Assembly (NCBI GenBank): GCA_034687125.1
Contig: JAQGBZ010000128.1
Span: forward strand, 1 to 64,000
DNA: 64,000 nt
From: Neelides folsomi
Lineage: Eukaryota; Arthropoda; Collembola; Neelipleona; Neelidae
Reading direction: 5' to 3'
Part shown: piece by piece, positions 42,201-52,108 of the stretch
Numbering within the stretch: the first letter of the stretch is position 1
How the letters are laid out: each line of letters opens with the position of its first letter
Made by a program: the position numbers and the translations under genes
The notes under the pieces: generated by a model
Database searches by the model: none
Told to the model about the DNA's origin: nothing
The model's input: the letters and a program-made list of their open reading frames with translations, nothing else

Positions 42201-45178
42201 GTAAGGTTGATCGTATCCCCACTCATAGTTCCTCGGTTGGGGGAGGGAGGGGAGACGCGACGTGTGGGGTGCCGGGGCGGGAGGCGGCGGGTCGTGGTCG
42301 CGTGGAGGTTGGGGGAGCTGATGAGAACCGGGCGGGAGGGGCGGAGGATTATCATGGGAAAACTGGCGACGGAGCATCGGGAGCTCCCGCCCTTGGTGCT
42401 GAAGACTTGAGGCTCGTTGGAGCGGAGGTGGGCATCGGCGGTTCTCTTTCTCGGGATTGATCCAACCGCCTGTTTTGATCAGGAGCTCTTGTTTTTTCCG
42501 GCATAAGATACAGACCCAGATGACCTTGTTGGACCGGAGGGTCACCTTCCCACCGCACCGGGCACAGCAACGAACAGAACAGTAAGCACAAACGTGCCCG
42601 ACTCCGTCCGCGAATTTGGTTTTTAGACAAAGTTGGCAAGTGGCGTCAAGACCTGCTCCTGCTTTTCGCTGCTGCTCGCTCCTTTGTCGAATTGTCTCCT
42701 CGAGCACCTTCACCTCGTCCGCCTTCCTCCTAATTATTTAAAAAAAAACAAGTAATTAGTCAATTGTCAATTCGTATCTTTTTCTTCTGTATTAAAATGA
42801 CTCTTCAATGATCGATGCGCTATTTATAAAAACACTTTTCCTTTCTTTAAATCTTAGATGTTAGAGTTTTGGCGTTTTCTAGCATGTACGAATTTGGAAA
42901 TTGTGGTTTTGATAAAGCAATCCTCTTAGACAGAGATTTAACATAATCATTAATTCAAGAAGAGAAGAAAAATGAATTTGGCAATTGAGAGAGAATGTCT
43001 ACATGTTTCCTTCAATTTGTGGAAATCGATAAACCAGGAGGCAACACAGGGGAAAATCTCGATTTTCTTTCAATGGTCAATAAAAGGCCAACATACTCCG
43101 ATTTCTTCGTCTAGACTCAAATCCTCTAAAAAACAAATCTGAGCCAATTTCTCATAAAATTTAGTATTAATTGTAAAACTAAATTGTAATAAAAATCAAT
43201 TTTATAATTATACTTACAAGGTCATAAAGCTATAAAATTAAAATACAGTTTGGCTTATTTTCTCCTTAAAATTTAAAAAACCATACATGGTAGAAAGTAA
43301 ATAGCTCTTTTAATTAAAACACAACGTAGTATGTATTACATTCAAGCATGGCTAGTTAAATGACATTTATAAACAACAAAAACCAATATCTGTTTGTATT
43401 GTTAAACTCGAGTTCTCGCTATCGCTCAATTTTTGGTGAAATGAAATAGTTGAATTGAATGTTTGTAAAAAATTGTTTATCCACTAAATGCGCCTTTAAA
43501 ATTTCCATTCACTCACTGTGTGTACTGGAATACATATAAATAATAAGTTCAAATTCATACAACGGACATAAAAAAGAAACGCGATAAGTTCATGTAAATG
43601 TATTGATGACGATCTGGAGGTTTAAAGGGTTAATGCATTGATGATATTAAAGTGGGGCAGATGGAAGTTTAGCATTCATTCCTTAGCTTCCCACTTTGCG
43701 TAAGCGGTTGTATGACGTTAAGAGTGTCATTGACTTAATTGAAACGAAAAGTTTCGATCAGCCTTATAAGATTTCACGTGTCGAACTCTCCTTCCTCTCA
43801 CTACTCATCAAGACTCAATTAAGTAATTAGGAAAAATACCCATTTTCCCACAATTAAACATTACATCACTTAAAACAACCAACCTTCAATTTTGAGTTTC
43901 AAGTAATGTTGAAGGATTTAATAAGAACATAATAAAATCACGATTATTGTGTGTAAGGTTAAGTACATAAAACTTAAGAGAAATTGTAATTATTAGAAGA
44001 GCTTCTACGTGGAAAAAAAGTAGGAGCAAAAAAAAAATCTTAATACTTTTAAGATCCGGTTCTATTATATTAATGAAATTAAATATGGATATTTAATATG
44101 TTTAAATGTATAAATTGAGAGAAATTTTACATTATGATTACATAACTAAGTTTTCATACATCCTGTAAACCAAGGGAAATATTCTCTGGTTGAGTTCGAG
44201 GAGATGAAAAAGAGGAAATATTTTATCGACTTTCATCATTTTTTCCCCTTAAAGCAACTGATTCAATTTTCCTCTCAATGAGAAGAAAGCTTTAAGAGAT
44301 TCACTTAAATTCATATAAAGAAAGGTAATGTAACAACATTGAGAGTACTTCCTTTGAAATCTATTCTTAATATAACTACTAAATGTATCCTTTTGAATAA
44401 AAAAAGAAAGTAAAACGTAAAAAGAGCAAAGACGCTTCCAATCTCCTTCAATTAATTATTGTCTCCTATATTCATAATCGAATAAAATGATTATTCAAGA
44501 TTGAAGAGCTTCTTTCATCGCATTAAGATCCATCCTTAAGAAAATGGCAATTTATAGGATGTAATTCGATTTTAACGTCTTTGACTCAATTCTCTCACCA
44601 TTTTACCTTGTTTCACGGAAAAACACTTAATATCGCATTAATTCACACCTATCGATTATTAAACATCCGTCCACTTGTACTAGTGTTTTATGGTGTGTAA
44701 TGCTTATTAAAACTAACATTCAATAAAACCAGGCTTAAATATTCAATGTAAATCTAAATATTTGACATGTGTTTGCTATCGGTTCTATCATCTTTAAAAT
44801 CTGAATTTTCACAAAATCATCAGTTAAATTGTTTAACTTTAAAAATATTTATTAAAAACATTCTATACTAATAATGGAGATATTGATGTATTATATATAT
44901 TAATACTCAGTATATGATATTTAAATTGGATCCTATTAAACATTTTATTAACCTTCCTGATACTTCCTTTACCATTCGAAATTACCCATGTACCATATTA
45001 CCTAAATTAAAATTTCCAATTGGAAAAAAATTTCTTACCTGACGATTTCATGTTCTTTCGCTTCCTCTTGTTGCTGTCGGAGCATCACATTTTGGATGAT
45101 TTGCTTTTCCTCTTCGGTGAGATGAGAGAGATCAGGCATGGGAGGAAGATCGGTGGCTAAGTGCGACGTGCTCGCCAT
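33264..45178 (-). CDS. Rim: Rab3-interacting molecule (RIM), active-zone scaffold
   Basis: Seventeen coding exons join in frame: 45039-45178, 42129-42729, 40785-41306, 40295-40539, 39916-40236, 39433-39667, 39188-39339, 38465-38738, 38112-38320, 37809-37894, 37582-37731, 37078-37231, 36391-36516, 34767-34977, 33774-33923, 33496-33634 and 33264-33373, about 1274 residues. Order: N-terminal helix MPDLSHLTEEEKQIIQNVM (Rab3 binding); zinc finger with eight Cys between 78 and 123; Pro-rich region; PDZ at about 430-525; C2A at about 575-688; RQLPIVPP, the RIM-BP-binding motif; KKSNSTSQLSATG; KESTDGSVNSISSEG; C2B at about 1107-1240. RIM tethers Rab3 vesicles, Munc13 and calcium channels at active zones. 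The join at 33496 gives the conserved SSLVD. The acceptor of 36391-36516 is the least certain. Confidence 0.93.
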
Positions 45179-47433
45179 ATCACTCCACAATCATCACTCG
45201 CGGGTGCCGATCCGCCGCTCCCCTCACTCGCACTGTGTCCCTCTGCTACGAATGCTTCACTATGTCCCCACTCACTCCTCATCGTCCGACCGGCCCACCT
45301 CTGATCATAAAAAATCACCAAAAATATGATTTTATATTCTTATTAATGTAACTTTTATTCACTCTTAATTTTTTGCATCTAATGTATTGAGACTATTGAG
45401 ATTACAGTGGTTCTTTCACTTGGTAGCTTTCTAAACTTTCCAGAGTCTAACCCATTGAACCACAAATTGATTAATTCAAGAAATGCATACGAGAATAGAC
45501 CCATGTTTGCAATTAAAATAATAATAACGAAAGGGTTTTTCAATATGAATTATAATGATTCGATTTGGATCTCATTGTATTATTTCAATATTTATTACAC
45601 GGAAAATATCTGTAGTAAAGTAAGACAAATTAGAGGTTCGATATAACATGTTATAAAATATTTAATATAATTTAAAGGTCACTGGCAATGAATTTTTTGG
45701 CAGTTGGCAAACATGGTCTGTATAATGTCAAATTGGCTCATGATGGGTAAAACTCCAGTTGTTAAACATTAAATTCAGGATTCGTGAGTGGGCCAGAGCC
45801 GAAGAGATATATATTTACATAATAAGCGAATGTAAATAAGAGCCCTACCGAGAACACGGGCATTTGCTAACCATAATGAACTGGGTAAAATGAAAGGAAG
45901 AGGATTTAAAAACCCAGAGGTTCATTACAATGTACATAAGTTGAAATAATAAACAGAATTGATGGCCAAGGTTGAATGGGAGCAGGGAGGGAGAGAGCGA
46001 TGGAGAAATAAACAATCCTTGCCAAAAAGAGCAAGTTCCCTTTCCGACTCCATTTGGGTAAAGAAAGACCCAGGGCGGGGTTGTTGTCACCTTAAATGTG
46101 GAATGTGGTCCTGCGGCGGAACTCCCATTCTTCCGATCACTTGGCGGGGACGGCAGAGGTAAATAAAGAAGGTGGTGGAGACTTAACTATCGGGCGAAGA
46201 TGAATCAATAACTGCAGAGAGTGCCTTTCTCTCCTTTCTCTCTGCGGGCGGGCGTCTCAGGGCGACCAGACGGGACGATGGGTGCGATCAACGTTGAGGC
46301 CAGGTGGCCGAGGTCGGGGAGTCTCCATGGCCGGAACGGCGAGGTCAGGGGAGTCTGGGTCAGACTGGAGGAGAGGCCGAGATGGAGAACGGCGCTACGT
46401 ATGTATGAGGACGTATATTGCGCAGAGTGAGTAGTGCAGGGCCTAATTCCACCGTAGCTCCATAGCTAATGCTCCTTCTATTAAGTGCTGACGTCAGTGT
46501 TTCATCGATCGCCCGCCCCGACCACTCACCCATCTGTCCACACTGCGCCCCGACCACCCGCCTCACCGCACTCATTGACACCTCACCCTTACGACCAACT
46601 CCGTCCGACCAACACTCAAAAATAATCCTCCGACCCGCAGCCCGACACAACCCGCCGGAGAAACCTCACTTCGCCCCGATGCTCCATGAAGGGAATAAAA
46701 AGAGGTTTTGCGGCTGACGCACAATTATGCCGCCCACTCACTCGCATCCGACTTCCTCGACCCCGTCAAACGCCCTACATAAATGAGAACATCCGGGGAA
46801 AACATTGAGATGATGGGAATGATAGATATCTAATATCATCACCGATCCTCCATCACCACCGCAAATGAGGAACCCCAAATGGCCTTTTCGCACATTTCTT
46901 AACGCCCAAGGCAGTGCAAAAACACGGGTTCTCATTCATTATGTACCTGGAGGGGCATCGTGAATGACTCACTCGAGGGAACCAAAATGATGAAATTCCT
47001 GTCTCCACAAACAAAATGAGCTCCGACTCAATAAATTAAATTAAACTTGAGCAAATATTTAAAAAAGCCTATACTTCTACTCCCCATTTGTATGTAATTT
47101 CTCCTTCATATTTCCCTTTCACAAAATATCCCAAGTGTGAAAAATATAATAATAATAATAAAGGTAAATAAATAATAATTTCATCGGCCCATTCAAATGG
47201 ATTTTCCCCAACCAGCCAGCCATTAAGTAGTGGAATGCAAGGCCTCCCACATTTAATGTTTATGAGGATGAATTATACATCTAGTGCTGATAACTCAACA
47301 CAAGTTCGAGTGTCTCCAACGCATGCAGTCTTCAATGATGAAATAAAATTAAAATATTCCAACGATGTTAATTCAGAATTAAGCCATCTTTTATTATAAA
47401 TTCCAGTTGGCGGAAAACTTCCGACGAAGATCT
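45179..47433. other. Rim upstream region with GC-rich block
   Basis: Rim's ATG exon probably begins near 45302, where a minus-strand 3' splice site (ttttttatgatcag) occurs. A block at about 46060-46760 is far richer in G+C than its surroundings and has no convincing coding frame. A minus-strand GTGAGT at 46522-46527 could be the donor of a Rim 5' noncoding exon. I read the block as the Rim promoter and 5' UTR. The rest is AT-rich spacer plus the RpS8 3' end. Confidence 0.45.
47390..47395 (-). terminator. Poly(A) signal of RpS8
   Basis: AATAAA on the minus strand, about 39 bases after the RpS8 stop codon: a short 3' UTR typical of ribosomal protein genes. Confidence 0.65.
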
Positions 47434-49704
47434 CTACTTTCCTTTCTTCGCTTTGATTTTCCTCAAGTAGAACTCGAGCTCTTTTCCTTCAAGGATGTAT
47501 CCATCTGCACGACCCACTTGGCCAGGCCGGCTCGAGACGCACGCTTCAATTAAACCCAAAGATATTATTATTATGACTTCCCTCCCAGATCAATTACAAT
47601 GATAGGGGAGATGGGGTCTTGGAGGACGCGTCTCTCAGTGTAACTATGACATCCGCCCACGGTTGTGATCGCGTTAAAAATTCTTTCATCATCATTGAAA
47701 TACGTCCAGCAGGAGGAAGCAGAAGGGATGGGAAACTTTACCAATAACTCCTATGTTTTCACTTCATAGGTCCCATATCAAGTATCCACTTTCAACAGAA
47801 CCCAAATCAACTTTATCCATCATACCGCATGCTTTTCAAAACTAACAAAAGTGAGCGGAAGACTCTCCTCAACTAACATTACTAAAAAGGAAACTTTAGA
47901 TCTTCAGAGCTTTTAACACTTATTCCCTATTTATAATCTCTTTATACATAGCACTCATATGAGGTTTCATTCAAAATGATCACTTTTCTCATGTGGGATA
48001 AGGCTATAGATTTATCATTTGTTCAATTCCACGCTTTGTTTTCCTCTTTGGTTTGAACAAGATAGAAAACTCTAATATACCTATTAGATTTATATGAAAC
48101 CTAAATGATATGCGAATATGATTTATTTCATATCGATCTTTACTTATCCTTCAATGTTTGAATACTCACTCACTCAGTAATTGTAATTATTGCAATTATT
48201 GTTTTATAAAATAAAATATAATTTTCAGATTTTGATTAATTTAATTTACAAAGGCTAGGAATTGAATCATACTATATGATATATGGAGAAAGTTGATGTG
48301 TAGGCTAATTGAGTATTAGTAAATGGGCATGGGAGAGGGATATTGGGATAGGTTGTTTATTGACTCCAAACTCACCCAGGATTCTTCCAGTTTGGAATTG
48401 TTCTTCGAGGGCTACATCTACTTTGGAGGTCTTCTGTCTGATCTTCAATTTCTTTTCTACCTTCTTGGATCGCTTCTTGTTCAAGATGGCTTCTTCGGCC
48501 TCGGTCTAAAATAAAAATAAATATCCAAACTTTAGCCCAATTTCCAAATAAAAAGGAATGGGAAAAATGAAATGATCCAACGCACCAATTTATTTCCCTT
48601 CTTCCTTCCAAGGGGGAGGGCGTAGTGGGCTTCATACCATTGCCTAAAAGGGGCACCGTCGATGACAACGATGGCATTCTTCACTAGGGTCTTCGTCCTC
48701 ACCAACTCGTTATTAGAGGCGTTATACACAACATCGATGACACGAGTTCTCCTCGTTGTGCCTGTATTATAAATTAAAAAATTATAAATATTTTCTTCCA
48801 ATAGTTAAGCATATAAAATTAGGTAATTATTATTTTAAGCATTTTTGAAAATCCTCAGATCGCTGTGTGGATGAAAATATTGTATCTTTCATTATCTTCA
48901 GTTGACACGCTTTATCATCATGAACATGTTTATTGGAATGGTGGAGTGAATCTCAATTTAGTTAAGGAGGATTTAATATTATGGAACTTGCATTCTGAAC
49001 CCCAGGAGAAGTTTCCGGTGTCTAAACGGAGGGCTCGGTACTTCTTGTTTCCTCCTCTTGTCCTCACAGCATGAACACGGCGAGGTCCCAACTGTAAAAA
49101 CATGAACTCCAATTAATCAACCTTCGACAAATACTTTGACCTTTATATTTAAATGTGCTTAAAGTATGCGTCAGAACGTTAGAGGTGAGAAATTGTCTCA
49201 GCATGATTATCTATGAATATTCAGTCATCATGTTGCAGAGGGAGCGTTTAGTAATTAATAAAATTTTAATTCTTACCTTAGTGTTCGCAGCTGGACGTCC
49301 CAACTCGAACTTCCTCTTCTTTCTAAGAGGAGCGCGTTTACCGCCGGTAGCTCGCCTCTTATGAGAATGATCACGGGAGATACCTATTTTCAATTAAACG
49401 AATTGAAAAACATAATCTCCACATTAATATTCGTAATCAACCCTCAGGCTGAGGCGTTTGAAATCAAAATCAAACCATTTAAATTACAACAATTCCAATT
49501 TCATAAAATAAGAGACGCTGCTGGTGGCATTGGCTGACCCAGCATGCCTCCCTTCTTAGCCCAATTATGAATGAAATAAAGTTGGGAATTAGACAAAAGT
49601 CGCTCAAAGTGAACTACGGGACTTGGGGAAGTCGAGGAGTGACAGTAAGTTCTTAATTGTTAACGTAGTTAGCCGGGAGTTAAATGAAATTCGGACTTAC
49701 CCAT
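47434..49704 (-). CDS. RpS8: 40S ribosomal protein S8 (eS8)
   Basis: Exons 49701-49704 (ATGG only), 49277-49383, 48992-49091, 48586-48761, 48376-48505 and 47434-47543 give 208 residues, which I recall as the length of human RPS8. The protein starts [18 protein letters not shown]. It contains [55 protein letters not shown] and [17 protein letters not shown], and ends [13 protein letters not shown]. It is a structural component of the small ribosomal subunit. Intron 3 starts with GCAAGT rather than GT; only this join gives the conserved WGSEC followed by [12 protein letters not shown]. Introns 2, 3 and 5 hold box C/D snoRNA-like units. An 11-base pyrimidine tract at 49780-49790 may mark a TOP start. 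Confidence 0.97.
47624..47706 (-). ncRNA. Candidate box C/D snoRNA in RpS8 intron 5 (LSU guide)
   Basis: On the minus strand: terminal GGACGU, C box ATGATGA (47689-47695), D box CTGA (47635-47638), then GAGACGCGTCC closing the stem. The 11 bases one position before the D box, GTCATAGTTAC, are complementary to GUAACUAUGAC, a near-universal segment of large-subunit rRNA. The D+5 rule points to the second A of GUAAC. As I recall, this is the site of yeast snR13 and human U15. Length (about 83 nt), boxes, stem, antisense and host-gene type all agree. Confidence 0.75.
48852..48925 (-). ncRNA. Candidate box C/D snoRNA in RpS8 intron 3
   Basis: Minus-strand order: GUUC, C box ATGATGA (48915-48921), D' box CTGA (48898-48901), D box CTGA (48855-48858), then GGAU, which can pair with GUUC using two wobbles. 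The spacing fits a two-guide C/D snoRNA. I could not match the guide segments (upstream of D: ATCCACACAGCGAT; upstream of D': AAGCGTGTCAA) to rRNA from memory, so the target is unknown. Confidence 0.5.
49168..49236 (-). ncRNA. Candidate box C/D snoRNA in RpS8 intron 2 (SSU guide)
   Basis: Minus-strand C box ATGATGA (49225-49231), D'-like CTGA (49198-49201) and D box CTGA (49171-49174). Directly before the D box is TCACCTCTAACGTT, complementary to AACGUUAGAGGUGA. Much of this matches the conserved SSU rRNA segment UUAGAGGUGAAAUUC. The D+5 rule points to a U in that segment. The terminal stem is weak (UGC with GCA), which lowers confidence. Confidence 0.6.
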
Positions 49705-49790
49705 GTTGAGGGATTATTCCGCGGAACACGCCGTGCAATGGAATACCACGATGGCCGAATTTCCGACTAGTGACTCTATGAGAGAGAAAG
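49705..49790 (-). promoter_or_regulatory. RpS8 5' UTR with possible TOP tract
   Basis: Read on the minus strand, CTTTCTCTCTC at 49790-49780 is a pyrimidine run beginning with C, as at the 5' end of TOP mRNAs. From there to the RpS8 ATG (86 bases) there is no other ATG. Ribosomal protein mRNAs use TOP tracts for growth-dependent translation. The start site is inferred, not shown. Confidence 0.4.
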
Positions 49791-52108
49791 CCATCTCGCG
49801 CAAGGAGCAAAATGTTTATAAACTTGTTCGCTTGAGGGCAGAACTTGCACATACATCTTCCATATACAATATGCAATATCAATATACCATACCATACCAT
49901 ATATATTTATGTATATCTATCTTATTCATATTTTCTTTCATATCTTAACTTAGCTTCGTATCGGTTCGTAAAATATATGATATATATATAAATAAATATG
50001 ATACGAAGCACAAATAATATATGAAGATGAGTAAAAGCAAACTAACTTTAAGAAATAATAATCTCCACTAAAACTGTCGTATTCCTCTGTACATCTGCAT
50101 ATCCGTGCTTGTAGTGTGTAAATAAATTTACAATGAACGTTAGGACTTAATGGTGAAGATGGCCTTTAGAGATATAATTAAAATGAGATCCATTTCAATT
50201 TATGACAATAGAACTAACAAGATTGGAAATGTAAAAGGAATGTCTGTGTCAAATGTGTTAAAAAGATAAATCAATTTCTTCACGGGTCGTTTATGTGAAT
50301 TTACTTTTAACGTTTTTAACGAAGTCTTAAATGTCGCAGTGGTTGATATAAATAATGTGAAATTGTGTTTGAAGCATTTTGCTTCATCTGCATTATTTGC
50401 TGTATTGTTTAGTCTTGACTCTAATTTAATTATTTAGGATCGAGAGGAAATAAGCAATTTAGCTTGAATGATCGATAACAAGGAGCGATAAAAGATTGGT
50501 AAATAAAAAACAATGATATTTTGATATGATAGAATATGTAGCTGTTGATAATCTCATTCTTCTTTCCATTCAACATTTTACTAAATTGCTAATTGAATGA
50601 GATTCTTTTCATACAAGGATAGCTATTTTAGATCTTTATATTTTAGCTTCAGATTTTCAGATACGAGATCTTTGCCAGTTTTCCAAAAGAGCAGAGTATG
50701 GAAATCTTGTGACAAACTCCATTTAACCCATAAATCCGCTTTAACACTAACATTGAAAGGTTAAATTTAGAAGCGATGAGCTTGCATTTGCATTATATAG
50801 TCTTTCCAGTCATTTTATAAGACCCATAGTTTTTGCGACTTAATCCTGCATGAAGAAATCCGTCCCGGGTTTTTAATGGTTATAAAATGTCTTATGTATA
50901 TGGAAATTTTGAGTGTTGGAGACAATTTTCCCATGGGTTGGGTTGGAATGTAATTGACACCCAAGTCACTGAAAGTCCGTGAATCATTCCAGTCGAGATA
51001 TGTAGAAGAAGATTAGGTGTGGGTGTGAGGGTCTGGTTCGGGTGCAACATACCAAGGGCTTAAAAGAGAGACGAGAAAGTATGTAGGGTTGCTAGATATA
51101 TGACCCTCCCGGGTGAGATATATATATCATATAAAGGTATTTGTCCATATATCTGTACATATACAATGTATTTGGTCTTATATAAAAGGAAGGGAGTTTG
51201 TATTTGTAAAAGGAGAAGTTTCGTGTTCTCCCTTCGCTCCCTCGTCCCTCAAGAGACTCAAGAGAGAGGTTGGCTTTTGGGAAAGGTAAATCTTTGCTTC
51301 AGCTCTCCTACTGCTTCTCTCTTCATTGTTATTCTGGTATTTCGTCCCCCTTGTCGCTCCTTACAATCCACTGGACAAAGTTGGTCAAAAGAACAAATGC
51401 GAGGTTTGGACAAGACAAAACGCTGACACGAATGCCCCGTCCAGGGGAGTCGTTGTCATGTAAGGAGCTTCAACTCCAACTTGCTCCTCTTTAACGTCCA
51501 ACCGGAAACGGAGGTTCTTTGTTTGTGTAAGGATTCCAGGAGGATTGTTTGTCTTTCTCCCATCATGCCATTCAACAACAGAAGATCGAGACTGGAGATC
51601 TGACATTTGACTCTTCCTCGAAACGCCAAGTTCAATTAAATCTAAACACCTTCAGAGTTCCTATTTTTGCCACAACGAATCATCGACTTCGACTTCCGCA
51701 AATAATCAAACTTCAAAGCGTCATCAACAGTTATCAACAGTATTAAACTTACACAGTTCATCCTGAAATACTTAAATATTACTAAAGGTAATTGTTGTAA
51801 AATTTGTATTTAAATAATTAAATATAAATGAATATAATATTAATTTCAAAATGAGAGGATAATGATGAGAAAGATAATATATTTTGATTTAAATGATTTA
51901 AATTATTTCGTTTTTATGTTTTATATAGGAAGAGCATTATATTGGAACTGATACATCTCATACTAAATATTATTATTGAAGCAATTTTTATAATTTAAAT
52001 GGCCCAAGAAGGAGATTTGTGATGAGCAAGGATTGGAACAATACTCGAATTCATCGTACAAGATAATCCTCAAACGAGCCATTAACTGACTTTGAAGCAG
52101 CTTAAGAA
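49791..52108. other. Divergent region RpS8 / glypican with glypican 5' UTR
   Basis: No protein-coding frame is recognised. The left part is AT-rich and includes a small inverted repeat (GCTTCGTATC / GATACGAAGC, about 49950-50010). From about 51230 to 51787 the base composition is more balanced and ends at a donor (aaag then GTAATTG). A 3' splice site (tatatag) ends near 51930. I take these as a glypican 5' noncoding exon, an intron, and the 5' part of its ATG exon. Confidence 0.45.

Noticed and set aside
42117-42460. GC-rich + strand frames
   Set aside because: Antisense shadows of the Rim Pro-rich exon 42129-42729.
46360-46650. 96-codon minus-strand frame in the GC-rich block
   Set aside because: No family resemblance, and an overlapping + strand frame is equally open; openness reflects scarcity of AT-rich stops.
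49384-49700. Possible fourth snoRNA in RpS8 intron 1
   Set aside because: A CTGA is present on the minus strand but no C box lies at a suitable distance, and no H/ACA layout was evident.
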